64,000 nt of DNA from Actinomyces haliotis. GTDB taxonomy: Bacteria > Actinomycetota > Actinomycetes > Actinomycetales > Actinomycetaceae. Position numbers and translations under genes: made by a program. The stretch is from NCBI RefSeq assembly GCF_015355765.1, contig NZ_JACWNA010000021.1:1-64000 (forward strand), written 5' to 3'. Positions 9,905-20,688 of the stretch are shown here, piece after piece (within the stretch, counting starts at the first letter, position 1; every line of letters starts with the position of its first letter). A model generated the notes under the pieces. It searched no databases and was not told the origin of the DNA. It was given only the letters and a program-made list of their open reading frames with translations.

Positions 9905-9919
9905 AGGGAGAGCACCATC
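9905..9919 (+). promoter_or_regulatory. Ribosome-binding site followed by an ATC start codon
   Basis: AGGGAG at 9905-9910, six spacer bases, then ATC at 9917. The frame has no ATG, GTG or TTG between the stop at 9851 and the GTG at 10268, yet the signal peptide and first half of the G5 domain lie between, so ATC is the best start. Confidence 0.6.
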
Positions 9920-10828
9920 AACTCCACGCTCCTCAACCGCCCCTCCGTCCGCGCCGGGGCCGCAGCCGCGGCCCTCTCGCTCCTCGTCTCCGGTGGTGCC
10001 TTCGCCGCCGTCCAGACGGGCGGCTCGACCGACGCCCCGCTCAGCGAGGGACAGGTCCGGCTCGAGGCGATCGGCGGAGACAGCGCCACCGCTGCCGCCA
10101 CGAGCGCCGGCCTCACGATCGGCGGGCAGCACGCCGAGGTCTCCACCAAGACCGAGGACACCACGGAGAAGCACGGCACGGTCAAGAAGGAGACGGACTC
10201 CCTCGACAAGGGTGAGACCAAGGTCGAGACGGCGGGCGTCGACGGCGTCACCCGCACGACCTACCAGGTGACCACCATCGACGGGAAGGAGGTCTCGAAG
10301 GAGGCCGTCTCGACCGTCGTCGTCACCGAGAAGGTCGACGAGGTCGTCCTCGTCGGCACCTACGTCGAGCCGACGCCCGAGCCCACCTCCGAGGCGACCA
10401 CGGCGCCGACCCAGGCCGCCACTGACGACTCGTCGAGCAGCTCGTCCAGCGACTCCGGGTCCGCCGACAAGCCCTCCTCCGACGACTCGTCGAGCAGCTC
10501 GTCCTCCTCGAGCAGCTCCTCGTCGTCGAGCAGCTCGTCGTCCTCGAGCAGCTCCTCGTCGTCGGGCAGCTCGTCGTCCTCGGCCGCGAGCTCGGGCGTG
10601 TGGGGCCAGCTCGCCCAGTGCGAGTCCGGCGGTGACCCGACCACGAACACCGGCAACGGCTTCTACGGCATGTACCAGTTCACCCTGTCGACCTGGCGGG
10701 CCCTGGGCGGCACCGGCCTCCCGTCCGAGGCGAGCGCCGCCGAGCAGACCCGTCTGGCCCAGAAGCTCCAGGCCTCCGCCGGCTGGGGCCAGTGGCCGGC
10801 CTGCGCGGCCAGCCTCGGCCTCCTCTGA
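9917..10828 (+). CDS. rpf: Resuscitation-promoting-factor-like protein (G5 plus Rpf domain)
   Basis: Secreted muralytic enzyme of the Rpf family, which cleaves peptidoglycan and stimulates regrowth. About 303 residues: signal peptide (core AAAAALSLLVSGGAFA), G5 domain at about residues 75-150, a serine run of some 50 residues, and a C-terminal transglycosylase-like Rpf domain with WGQLAQCESGGDP (catalytic Glu in CESGG), GFYGMYQFTLSTWRALGG and WGQWPAC. It appears to start at ATC (9917), with a good ribosome site and no conventional start codon able to include the signal peptide. If translation began at GTG 10268 the protein would lack a signal peptide and half its G5 domain. It follows its paralogue by 89 bases. 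Confidence 0.8.
   Translation: MNSTLLNRPSVRAGAAAAALSLLVSGGAFAAVQTGGSTDAPLSEGQVRLEAIGGDSATAAATSAGLTIGGQHAEVSTKTEDTTEKHGTVKKETDSLDKGETKVETAGVDGVTRTTYQVTTIDGKEVSKEAVSTVVVTEKVDEVVLVGTYVEPTPEPTSEATTAPTQAATDDSSSSSSSDSGSADKPSSDDSSSSSSSSSSSSSSSSSSSSSSSSSSGSSSSSAASSGVWGQLAQCESGGDPTTNTGNGFYGMYQFTLSTWRALGGTGLPSEASAAEQTRLAQKLQASAGWGQWPACAASLGLL
10169..10359 (+). repeat. G5 module, copy 2 of a near-identical DNA repeat
   Basis: Counterpart of 9189-9379; two mismatches in 191 bp. The only changes alter GQ to GE in the protein. Confidence 0.9.
10508..10579 (+). repeat. 36-bp tandem repeat encoding poly-serine
   Basis: Two 36-bp units (10508-10543 and 10544-10579, one mismatch) sit within a longer AGC/TCG/TCC serine-codon tract from about 10430 to 10585. 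It forms a flexible wall-spanning linker and could change length by slippage. Confidence 0.8.
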
Positions 10829-10980
10829 CACCCGGCTCGCGTCGAGCCCTGTCGCCCGCCCCGGCACCGCCGGCCGCGGGCGACCTGCGTCGCGTCGACA
10901 CGGATCGTGACGCGACCGTCGCCGGAACTCGCCGTGCCGAGCGCGGTGACGACGACCCCGAGACCTACGCTCAGCACGCC

Positions 10981-13185
10981 ATGCCTCGCACCGTCGTCCG
11001 ACCCGTCCGCCGCGCCCGGTCGCGCTCCCTCGTGCACGCCGTCCGGGCGCTCGCGCTCGCGCTCATCACGACACTCCCGATCACGACGGCGCCCGCCACG
11101 GCCGCGACACCGCGCGCCTCCACCACCACCGTCGTCCACGTCCTCGCCTCCGCGGTCGCCGCAGGAGCCGACGGCTCCGACGCGCGCCCCTACCCGACCA
11201 TCGCGGCGGCGCTCGCAGCGGCTCCCGCCGGCGCCACCGTCGAGGTCGGCGCCGGTACCTACCGCGAGGGCGGGCTGCGCATCGAGCGTCCCGTCGTGCT
11301 CGAGGCGGCCGCGGGGGCAAGGCCCGTCATCACCGGCGCCGACCGCGTGACGGCCTGGTCCCGGTCCGACGACGGCACCTGGACCTCCGACGAGGACATG
11401 GTCCGCTTCTGCGACGTCTGCACCATCAACGCCGACCCGGCCAAGGAGGGCATGGCCGCCCACCCGGAGCAGCTCTGGGTCGACGGCAAGCCCCTGCGCC
11501 AGGTCGCGACACGGGCCGAGGTGACCGCTGGGACCTTCTACGTCGACGACCCGGACCCCGTCACCAGGAGCACCGCCAAGGACGGTACCGCCGTCTTCTC
11601 GCCGAAGCCGCACACCGGCACGCACTACGTCCTCGGCACGGACCCGAGCGGCCACGACGTCGAGATCGCGCAGCGGGCACGCGCCCTCACCGTCGCCGCC
11701 GACGACGTCACCCTGCGCGGCCTCACCATCGAGCGCTTCTCCCCGCTCCAGGTCTGGAGCTACCAGGATCCCGAGACGGGTGGGCTCACGGGCGCCGTCA
11801 TGGTCTCCGTGTCCGGTGCCCGGGCCCGGATCGAGGACATGGTCCTGAGCGAGTCCGCCGCAGGCACCGCCCTCGGGCTGTCCGGCTCCGACGACTCCGT
11901 GGTCACCGGCTCGACCTTCAGGGACAACGGCGCGGACGGCCTCGGGGTCAACGGCGGCGACGGCGACGTCATCGAGGGGAACTCCTTCGAGGGGAACAAC
12001 ACGGCCGGCTTCCTCACGGTCGGCTGCGGCGCGTACTGCACCATCGCCGACATGAAGGCGACGCATGCGACGGGCCTGGTCTACCGCGGCAACGTCGTCG
12101 ACCACACGGGCGCCGGGCGCGACGCCTCCGATCCGACGCAGGCCGCCCAGGACGCCATGCCAGGCGTCTGGTTCGACGAGGGCATGATCGGCTCCTCCGT
12201 CCTCACGAGCTACTTCCTCAACGTGCCCGTCCCCGTCTTCATCGAGGTGTCCTCCCGCAACGTCGTCGCCTCGAACGTCATCGACGGCGCCGCCACCGGC
12301 ATCCGCGTCTCCGGCTCGGACCGCACCCGCGTCGAGGTCAACACGGTCGTCCACGCCCTCACCTCCCTCGAGGTGCGCGAGGACAGCAGGCACAACGGCT
12401 GCAACGCCCTCGCCTCGGACGGATCCTGCGCCTCGGTCGAGACCTGGAGCGCCGAGCACGGACTCACCTGGGACACCACCGGCACCAGGATCCTCGACAA
12501 CCTCCTCGCCTACCCCCAGCGCGCGCGCGACAGCAGCGACCCGTGGCGGTACACCCCCATGGTGCGCGTGCTCGGTGCGGCGAACGACGACGGCTCGAGC
12601 TCCCACTGGGCCAACGAGATGATCGAGCGCATGGACGGGGACGTCTACCTGCGCGAGCCGGGCACCCGCCGGCCCGCCGACACCGACGTCCTGTGGAAGG
12701 CCGGCCCCGGCAAGGGCGACTCCGTCAACGCCACCGACCTCGATGAGCTCCGGGGATCCGCCGCCGTCACGGTCCCCCATCTCGAGGCCCACGGCACGGA
12801 CCTGCGCGCTGAGCGCAGGCACGACGAGGTCTTCGCCGACCTCCCGTCCGATCCCACCGACCTCGCCGGAGCGGACCTCCGGCTGGCTGAGAGCTCGCCG
12901 GCTGCCGAGGCCGGTCCCGCCCTCGACTCCGACGTCGCCTCCCTCCTCGGACTCACCGAGGCGGAGGCCTCCGCCCCCGCCCGCGGCGCCGTCCTCAACG
13001 TCGCCTGGGGCGACGGCAAGGCGCCCACGACCACGAGCTACAGCGCGAGCGCAGCGGCCCACGGCGACGCGGACGGCCACGAGTCATGGCGCGTCATCGC
13101 TGGAGCCACGGCCGCAGGCGCCGTCATCGTCCTCATCACCGCCCTTCTCGTCGTTCGGCGCCGTCGTGCCCGTGCCCGGCGCTGA
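10981..13185 (+). CDS. Secreted right-handed beta-helix protein with C-terminal membrane anchor
   Basis: Exported protein of about 734 residues. A basic N region and hydrophobic core ([16 protein letters not shown]) end at an ATAA-type cleavage site. The start of the mature part ([27 protein letters not shown]) is typical of pectate-lyase-like parallel beta-helix proteins. The middle has repeated turns such as [17 protein letters not shown] and [17 protein letters not shown]-terminal helix ([21 protein letters not shown]) with an RRRRARARR tail holds it in the membrane. A polysaccharide-binding or -degrading role is plausible by fold only; I cannot assign a substrate. A TACGCT box lies 9 bases before the ATG, so it may be leaderless. 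Confidence 0.82.
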   Translation: MPRTVVRPVRRARSRSLVHAVRALALALITTLPITTAPATAATPRASTTTVVHVLASAVAAGADGSDARPYPTIAAALAAAPAGATVEVGAGTYREGGLRIERPVVLEAAAGARPVITGADRVTAWSRSDDGTWTSDEDMVRFCDVCTINADPAKEGMAAHPEQLWVDGKPLRQVATRAEVTAGTFYVDDPDPVTRSTAKDGTAVFSPKPHTGTHYVLGTDPSGHDVEIAQRARALTVAADDVTLRGLTIERFSPLQVWSYQDPETGGLTGAVMVSVSGARARIEDMVLSESAAGTALGLSGSDDSVVTGSTFRDNGADGLGVNGGDGDVIEGNSFEGNNTAGFLTVGCGAYCTIADMKATHATGLVYRGNVVDHTGAGRDASDPTQAAQDAMPGVWFDEGMIGSSVLTSYFLNVPVPVFIEVSSRNVVASNVIDGAATGIRVSGSDRTRVEVNTVVHALTSLEVREDSRHNGCNALASDGSCASVETWSAEHGLTWDTTGTRILDNLLAYPQRARDSSDPWRYTPMVRVLGAANDDGSSSHWANEMIERMDGDVYLREPGTRRPADTDVLWKAGPGKGDSVNATDLDELRGSAAVTVPHLEAHGTDLRAERRHDEVFADLPSDPTDLAGADLRLAESSPAAEAGPALDSDVASLLGLTEAEASAPARGAVLNVAWGDGKAPTTTSYSASAAAHGDADGHESWRVIAGATAAGAVIVLITALLVVRRRRARARR

Positions 13186-13234
13186 CCGGCGTCCGAGCGC
13201 GGCGGGACGAGCCGGCTCCCCGGAGCCCGCCCGC

Positions 13235-13240
13235 TACCCT
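13235..13240 (+). promoter_or_regulatory. -10 box (TACCCT) of ksgA, leaderless
   Basis: TACCCT followed by 6 bases and ATG at 13247; no ribosome site. Confidence 0.5.
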
Positions 13241-13246
13241 GAGACC

Positions 13247-14206
13247 ATGCCCGAGACCCCCTCCACCGGCCCCGCCCCCGACGACGGCGCGCCCGCAGGC
13301 TCCCTCCAGGAGCAGGGAAGCGGGCTCCTCGGCCCCTCCGACGTCCGCGACCTGTGCGGGGCCCTCGGCATCCGTCCCACCAAGACCCTGGGCCAGAACT
13401 TCGTCCACGACGCCGGAACGGTCCGGCGCATCGTCCGGTCCTCGGGCGTGCGCCCTGGACAGACGGTCCTCGAGATCGGCCCCGGGCTCGGGTCCCTCAC
13501 CCTCGCCATTCTCGAGGCCGGTTCCCGCGTCGTCGCGGTCGAGATCGACCCGCCCCTGGCCCGCGCCCTCCCCGTCACCGTCGCCGACCGGATGCCGCAG
13601 GCCTCCCAGCGGCTCAAGGTCGTGCCCGCTGACGCGCTCACCATCGACGGCCCCGCGGCCCTCGGTCTCGCGGAGACGGACGCCCTCCCCACCCGGCTCG
13701 TCGCCAACCTGCCCTACAACGTGGCCGTCCCCGTCCTGCTCACGCTCCTAGAGGCCCTGCCGTCCCTGGAGTCCGTCACCGTCATGGTCCAGGCGGAGGT
13801 CGCCGACCGCCTCGCCGCCCGCCCCGGCTCGCGCACCTACGGCGTCCCCAGCGTCAAGGCCGCCTGGTACGCCGAGGCGCGGCGCACCATCACGATCGGA
13901 CGCACGGTCTTCTGGCCGGTCCCCAACGTCGACTCCGCCCTCGTCCAGCTCGACCGCCACGAGCCCCCGACCACGACCGCCACCCGCGAGCAGGTCTTCG
14001 CCGTCATCGACGCCGCCTTCGCTCAACGCCGCAAGACCCTCCGCAAGGCCCTCGCCGCCCTTGCCGGGGGCCCCGACGCCGCTGAGTCCGCGATCCGCGC
14101 CGCCGGCATCGACCCGACGCTGCGCGGTGAGCGCCTCGACGTCGCCGCCTTCGCGGCCCTCGCCGAGCACATCGACTGGCAGGCCCTCGAGGAGGCGCGT
14201 CAGTGA
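13247..14206 (+). CDS. rsmA: 16S rRNA (adenine(1518)-N6/adenine(1519)-N6)-dimethyltransferase
   Basis: KsgA/RsmA dimethylates A1518 and A1519 in helix 45 of 16S rRNA during 30S maturation. Motifs in order: [10 protein letters not shown] near residue 43, the SAM-binding [10 protein letters not shown] near 76, [11 protein letters not shown] near 95, the catalytic NLPYNVAVP near 154 and [12 protein letters not shown] near 225. About 319 residues, with a 35-residue variable N terminus. Leaderless-type start. The stop overlaps the next start (GTGA), making it the first gene of a coupled three-gene operon. Confidence 0.95.
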   Translation: MPETPSTGPAPDDGAPAGSLQEQGSGLLGPSDVRDLCGALGIRPTKTLGQNFVHDAGTVRRIVRSSGVRPGQTVLEIGPGLGSLTLAILEAGSRVVAVEIDPPLARALPVTVADRMPQASQRLKVVPADALTIDGPAALGLAETDALPTRLVANLPYNVAVPVLLTLLEALPSLESVTVMVQAEVADRLAARPGSRTYGVPSVKAAWYAEARRTITIGRTVFWPVPNVDSALVQLDRHEPPTTTATREQVFAVIDAAFAQRRKTLRKALAALAGGPDAAESAIRAAGIDPTLRGERLDVAAFAALAEHIDWQALEEARQ

Positions 14207-15194
14207 GCCACCTGCGTGCCATCTCCGGTGGTGACGCCGCCCTCCCGCGACGCTCAGGGTCGGCGACCCAGGTCCGCGTCGAGGCCCCCCTCCGCGTCAC
14301 TCTCACCCACGCGGCCACCCGTGACGACGCCCGGGCGCCGGGCGCCCTCCCCGTGCTGGCCGGCGTCGTCCAGGCGGTGCGGCTCATCGAGACGGTGACG
14401 GCTCGGCGCCAGAGCCTCGACGCGCACGGGCTCGTGACCCTCAGCGACGACGACCCGTCGGCCGCGCCGCAGCCCGCGCCCGCCGACGAGCCGGCCGTGC
14501 GCGCCGCCCGCCTCCTCGCCGACGAGCTCGACGTCACCGAGGGCGTCGACCTCGTCGTCCGCCGCCGTGCTCCGCTCCACAGCGGTCTCGCCGTCGGAGC
14601 GTCCGACGCCGCAGCCGCCCTCCTCGCCTGCAACGTCCTGTGGGGCACGGGGCTGAGCCAGACGGAGCTCGCCGAGCTCGGCGCGCGCCTCGACCCCGCC
14701 GTCCCCTTCGCCGTCACCGGCGCCACCGCCGTCGACCACGGCACCGGCGAGCACCTCAGCCCCCTCATGACGCGGGGCGCCTACCAGTGGGTGCTCGCCC
14801 TGCCCGAGAACGACCTCGACCCGGCTGAGGTCCTCGCCCGCCACGCCGACCGCGCTGCCTGCGGGCCCGGCGAGCCGGACACCACCGGCAAGCCGCTCGC
14901 CGCCCTCACCGCAGCCCTGCGCGCAGGCGACCCCGTCGCCCTCGCGTCCTCCCTCCGCAACGACCTCCAGGAGACCGTCATCGCCCTGCGACCCCGAGTC
15001 CGCGACGTCATCGAGCTCGCCGAGTCCGCCGGCGCCCTGCGCGCCCTCGTGACCGGCACCGGCCCCGCCGTCGCCTGCCTCGTCCCCGACTCCGGCACGG
15101 CGATGCGCGTCAGCCGGGCCCTCACCGCCTCCGGGCTGGTCGCCTCCGCCGTGCGCGCCGACGCCCCCGTGGCCGGCGCGAGGAGCGTGGGCTG

Positions 15195-15195
<1 letters not shown>
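14203..15195 (+). CDS. ispE: IspE-like GHMP-fold protein lacking the expected catalytic residues
   Basis: By position (between ksgA and the ABC-F gene) and overall similarity this is the IspE slot: 4-diphosphocytidyl-2-C-methylerythritol kinase of the MEP isoprenoid pathway. About 330 residues. Against typical IspE, the N-terminal GKxNL strand reads APLRVTL (catalytic Lys replaced by Pro), the GYHEL substrate loop reads GALPVL, the GMAGGSADAAA phosphate loop reads [11 protein letters not shown], and the GSDVPF loop with the catalytic Asp reads DPAVPF. The C-terminal GSGP loop is kept as GTGP. The frame is intact and coupled on both sides, so the gene is probably expressed, but kinase activity is doubtful. 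Confidence 0.75.
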
Positions 15196-17102
<1,907 letters not shown>

Positions 17103-17180
17103 CGGCCCGCTCCGGGAGAGATCGGGCACGCACGCCCCGCACGTCGGCTCCCCGACCTCGGGCCGCGCTGCCGCTCCGCA

Positions 17181-17186
17181 TAGGAT
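17181..17186 (+). promoter_or_regulatory. -10 box (TAGGAT) of the FrhB-like gene, leaderless
   Basis: TAGGAT followed by 6 bases and ATG at 17193; no ribosome site. Confidence 0.5.
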
Positions 17187-17192
17187 CGAGGC

Positions 17193-18446
17193 ATGCCGAA
17201 CGCCTCCCAGACCACCGTCGCCTCGCGGATCGAGGACGTCGTCCGCACGATGCGCTGCTCCGGCTGCGGCCTGTGCGCCCAGTACGAGGGCGTCACCATG
17301 GCCCTCGACGACGGCGGCTACATGCGCCCCGTCGTCGCCGCCGACTCCCCGACGCGCACCATGGCCGCCCCCCGCGAGCTCGCGCTCTTCGACGGCTCCT
17401 GCCCCGGCGTCGCCGTCGAGGCCCAGCGCCCCGAGGGGGCCGACCGCCACCCGGTCATCGGGCCGTACACGGGGATCTGGGCGGCGCACTCGACCGACCC
17501 CGAGGCGCGCTTCAACGGCTCCTCCGGCGGCGTCCTCACGACGATCGCCCGCTTCCTCGTCGACACCGGTCGCCAGAGCACCGTTGTCGGCGCCCGTGCG
17601 GACGCGTCGGACCCCTCCCGCACGCAGACGGTCCAGACGGGCGACGCCGCTGAGGTGACCAGCCTCGCCGGCTCCCGCTACGCGCCGGTCTCCAACGCCT
17701 CCGCCCCGGAGGCCCTGCGGTCGTCGACGGTCTTCATCGGCAAGCCCTGCGAGGCGCAGGCCGTGCGCCGTATGTCGACCGCGGACGGCGGGGAGCCGCC
17801 CGTCATCCTGTCCTTCTTCTGCGCCGGCACCCCGCGCCAGGACGCCACGGACGGCCTCCTCGACGAGCTCGGCGCCCACCGCCCCCTGGAGTCCATGTGG
17901 TACCGCGGCCACGGCTGGCCGGGCTCCTTCACCGCCACCGGGAAGGACGGCGAGGCCGTCTCCGTCAGCTATTCCGACTCCTGGGGCGCCGCCCTCGGAC
18001 CCACCGTCCAGTGGCGCTGCCGCCTGTGCGCCGACGGCGTCGGCGAGTACTCCGACATCACCGCCGCCGACTACTGGGAGTCGACACCGGAGGGCTATCC
18101 GGACTTCGCGGAGAAGGAAGGGGTGAGCGCCCTCATCGCCCGTACCCGGCGCGGCTACGAGATCGTCCAGGAGGCCGTGGCCGCCGGCGTCATCGAGGTC
18201 GAGCCCCTCGAGCCCGACGCCCTCGCCGCGGTCCAGCCCTACCAGGTCACGCGGCGGCAGTACCTGCCCGCGCGACTGGCCGCCTCCCGCACCATGGGAG
18301 TCACGCCGCCGCGGGTGCGGGGCTTCAGCCTCGGCAGGATGGCCGTCAGGGACCCGAAGGGACTGTGGCAGCAGTACCGCGGCTCCATGTCGCGGCTGCG
18401 CCGGAAGTTCGGCGTCGAGCCCCCGTGGCTCCGCCGCCGCGGCTGA
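17193..18446 (+). CDS. Coenzyme F420 hydrogenase/dehydrogenase beta-subunit-like protein
   Basis: FrhB/FdhB-family iron-sulfur flavoprotein of about 417 residues. The N terminus has CSGCGLC (residues 24-30), but the fourth cysteine and proline expected of a full ferredoxin-type motif are absent. The family core has GSSGGVLTTIARFLV and GSRYAPVSN, then FIGKPCEAQAVRR. The C-terminal FrhB domain has CRLCADGVGEYSDITAADYW. In bacteria such proteins often occur with polysaccharide pyruvyltransferases and glycosyltransferases rather than with F420 enzymes. A pyruvyltransferase-like gene exists at 43914 in this window, but not adjacent. Substrate unknown. Convergent with the TetR gene, 7 bases away. 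Confidence 0.8.
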   Translation: MPNASQTTVASRIEDVVRTMRCSGCGLCAQYEGVTMALDDGGYMRPVVAADSPTRTMAAPRELALFDGSCPGVAVEAQRPEGADRHPVIGPYTGIWAAHSTDPEARFNGSSGGVLTTIARFLVDTGRQSTVVGARADASDPSRTQTVQTGDAAEVTSLAGSRYAPVSNASAPEALRSSTVFIGKPCEAQAVRRMSTADGGEPPVILSFFCAGTPRQDATDGLLDELGAHRPLESMWYRGHGWPGSFTATGKDGEAVSVSYSDSWGAALGPTVQWRCRLCADGVGEYSDITAADYWESTPEGYPDFAEKEGVSALIARTRRGYEIVQEAVAAGVIEVEPLEPDALAAVQPYQVTRRQYLPARLAASRTMGVTPPRVRGFSLGRMAVRDPKGLWQQYRGSMSRLRRKFGVEPPWLRRRG

Positions 18447-18453
18447 GAGCCCG

Positions 18454-19092
18454 TCAGCGCCCGGAGGCCCGCTCCGCGTCCCGCAGGACCGGGGCAGGCT
18501 CCATGGCGCGCAGCCCGTTCCAGGCGAGGTTCACCATGTGCGCGGCGACCTCCTCCTTCGTCATCGTGCGGTTCTCCAGCCACCACTGGGACGGCATGGC
18601 GACGATCCCCACGAGCATCTGCGCGTAGAGGGGGGCCGTGCGCGGGGCGATCCCGTGCGCCGAGAACTGCGAGGCGAGGATCCCTGAGACCTGGATGGCG
18701 ACGTCGGCCAGCAGCGTCGAGTAGGTCCCGGCCGAGCGGTCCGAGCCCGAGGAGAGGATCCGGAACCCGTCGGGGGAGTCCTCGATGTAGGTGAGCAGCG
18801 CGAGGGCCGCACGCTCGACGATGATTGACGCGGAGGTCGACGAGCGCAGTGAGGCCGTGATCGTCGTCGAGATGGTCATGAGCTCACGGTCGACGATGAC
18901 CGCGTAGAGGCCCTCCTTGCCGCCGAAGTGCTCGTAGACGACCGGCTTGGACACCTTCGCCCGGGAGGCGATCTCCTCGATGCTCGTCGCGTCGAAGCCC
19001 TTCTCCGCGAAGAGGCCCCGCGCCACCGTGATGAGCTGCTCGCGCCGCTCGCCCGCGCTCATCCGCGTCCGCTTGCTCGCCTTGGCCGTCAT
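18454..19092 (-). CDS. TetR-family transcriptional regulator
   Basis: About 212 residues. The N-terminal helix-turn-helix domain (residues 12-58) reads RREQLITVARGLFAEKG...TSIEEIASRAKVSKPVVYEHFGGKEGLY, a standard TetR signature. The C-terminal ligand domain is not assignable. Leaderless-type start: a CATGAT box on the minus strand (19099-19104) sits 6 bases before ATG. The acyltransferase gene lies upstream in the same direction but is separated by a hairpin, so co-transcription is doubtful. The target is unknown. Confidence 0.9.
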   Translation of the reverse strand: MTAKASKRTRMSAGERREQLITVARGLFAEKGFDATSIEEIASRAKVSKPVVYEHFGGKEGLYAVIVDRELMTISTTITASLRSSTSASIIVERAALALLTYIEDSPDGFRILSSGSDRSAGTYSTLLADVAIQVSGILASQFSAHGIAPRTAPLYAQMLVGIVAMPSQWWLENRTMTKEEVAAHMVNLAWNGLRAMEPAPVLRDAERASGR

Positions 19093-19120
19093 GGAGCCAT
19101 CATGCCCCCGGCGCGCGGAG

Positions 19121-19154
19121 GGCCGTCGCCACCACGGCCGTGAGGGCGACGGCC
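19121..19154 (-). terminator. Hairpin between the acyltransferase and TetR genes
   Basis: Perfect 10-bp inverted repeat (19121-19130 with 19145-19154), just beyond the acyltransferase stop and upstream of the TetR promoter box. Confidence 0.45.
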
Positions 19155-19181
19155 GGTGGTGAGGCTGCGGCTACGGGCGGC

Positions 19182-20366
19182 TCACCTCGCGGTCGAGCGG
19201 CGGCCGTGGTACCAGGTGGAGACGGCACGGCCGGTCCGGCGCGAGAGCCGGTGGCTCGGGGCCTCGATGACCTTGTGGAAGGCCCAGGCGAGCGGGAGGG
19301 CGATCACGGCCGTGATCGGAAGGGTCCACCAGGCGGGGATCGCGCTGGTGAGGTTGCGGACCGACAGCACGACCGGCTCGTGGATGAGGTACAGGGAGTA
19401 GCTCATGAGCCCGAGCCACTGGACGACCCGGGAGCGCATGAGGCGTCGAGCCGCGCCGAAGCGCACCGTGAGGACGACGATGCCGGCGGCCGAGGCCAGC
19501 ACGACCGTGTCCGCGACGCGACCGCGCCAGCCTCCCATCATGAACGGCCACCAGTCCGCGGTCATGGTGACGAGGAGCAGCACGGCCAGAGGCGTGGACC
19601 ACCGCCGTGGCGTCGCGGCCTGGACGCCCTCGAGGTGACCCCAGTACCAGCCGAGGGTCGCACCGATCGCGAAGACCGGCATGTACGACGCCCAGCCCGG
19701 GCTCCCGGTGACGAGGGGGACAGCCAGAGCGAGGACGACGGGGAGCCAGCGTAGCCGCCACCGCGCCACGAGGGCGACGAGGAGGACGCCGATCGGCAGG
19801 AGGAACGAGAAGATCGCCTCGGCGTGCAAGGACCACAGGACCGAGTTCCGGTACGCGTGGCTGGGGATCAGCAGCAGCTCGGGCAGGAGGTGCGCGGTCG
19901 GCCAGCCGTGCAGGGAGCGCGCCACCGTCCAGGGCCCCAGCGAGGGGTCGGTGGACCGGTGGATGACGTGCATCGTGATCGTCGCCCACACCGTCGCGGC
20001 GACGGCCGGCACCCACAGGCGCACGACCCGGCGCGGGAAGTAGTCGACCCAGTCGAAGGAGTCTCCGCGCGCGTCGCGCCGGGCGATCGGGTACACGAGG
20101 GCGACTCCCGACAGCACGAAGAAGATGAGGACGGCCTCGTGCCCCATCCAGAGGAGGTGCAGGGGCGTCGTCGTCAGGAGCCGGGCGGCCGTGGACGTGG
20201 GGATGACGCCGGGACGCGCCCCGACCTCTCCGAGGGCCGGCACGGTGAGCAGGCTGTGGTGGATGAGCACGATCACCGCGGCGAGGCCTCTCACGCCGTC
20301 GAGCTCGACGAGGCGCTGGCTGCGCGGCCGAGCGCTTCGGCTCGAGGTCGGGGAGATAGGGGTCAT
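19182..20366 (-). CDS. Membrane acyltransferase (acyltransferase family 3, OafA-like)
   Basis: Integral membrane acyltransferase of about 394 residues with roughly ten hydrophobic helices. Family hallmarks: LDGVRGLAAVIVLIHHS near residue 22 (Arg and catalytic His), FFVLSGVALVYP, FPRRVVRLW, WSLHAEAIFSFLLP and the C-terminal YSLYLIHEPV. Members O-acetylate or otherwise acylate surface polysaccharides, peptidoglycan or lipids. The nearby surface-glycan locus makes a glycan substrate plausible, but the sequence does not show which. It ends in a basic cytoplasmic tail. Confidence 0.9.
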   Translation of the reverse strand: MTPISPTSSRSARPRSQRLVELDGVRGLAAVIVLIHHSLLTVPALGEVGARPGVIPTSTAARLLTTTPLHLLWMGHEAVLIFFVLSGVALVYPIARRDARGDSFDWVDYFPRRVVRLWVPAVAATVWATITMHVIHRSTDPSLGPWTVARSLHGWPTAHLLPELLLIPSHAYRNSVLWSLHAEAIFSFLLPIGVLLVALVARWRLRWLPVVLALAVPLVTGSPGWASYMPVFAIGATLGWYWGHLEGVQAATPRRWSTPLAVLLLVTMTADWWPFMMGGWRGRVADTVVLASAAGIVVLTVRFGAARRLMRSRVVQWLGLMSYSLYLIHEPVVLSVRNLTSAIPAWWTLPITAVIALPLAWAFHKVIEAPSHRLSRRTGRAVSTWYHGRRSTAR

Positions 20367-20527
20367 GGCGTCATCCTGCCCCGGGGGCCGTCCTGCGCCC
20401 CAGCCCTCGGACCGTCCCGTGCTCCGTTCCACACCCCGAGGAGCCGTGTCGCGCGGACCCTGTGGGTTCGGGCGGGGCGGGCGCCCGTGAGACACTGGTC
20501 GCCGCCGCGTCCCACGGGCCGCGGTCC

Positions 20528-20599
20528 TCCGCCCTGGTGTAGCGGCAGCACGCAGGCCTTTGGAGCCTTGAGGCCCGGGTTCGATCCCTGGGGGCGGAA
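20528..20599 (+). tRNA. tRNA-Gln (anticodon UUG)
   Basis: Cloverleaf with a 7-bp acceptor stem (20528-20534 with 20592-20598), a D arm with GGCAGCA, an anticodon loop CTTTGGA giving UUG, a T arm with TTCGATC and discriminator A. No encoded CCA. The outermost anticodon-stem pair is C opposite U, a mismatch. Confidence 0.93.
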
Positions 20600-20617
20600 C
20601 GGACGAGCCGCTCGTCG

Positions 20618-20623
20618 TAGGAT
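20618..20623 (+). promoter_or_regulatory. Candidate -10 box (TAGGAT) upstream of glmU
   Basis: TAGGAT 65 bases before the glmU GTG. It gives a leader of about 60 nt that contains an AGAAGAGG ribosome site. Confidence 0.4.
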
Positions 20624-20688
20624 GGCGCTGCTCCCTGCACGGACCCCGGTGCGCCGAACGCGACCGGAGCGAAGCGAGAAGAGGATCT

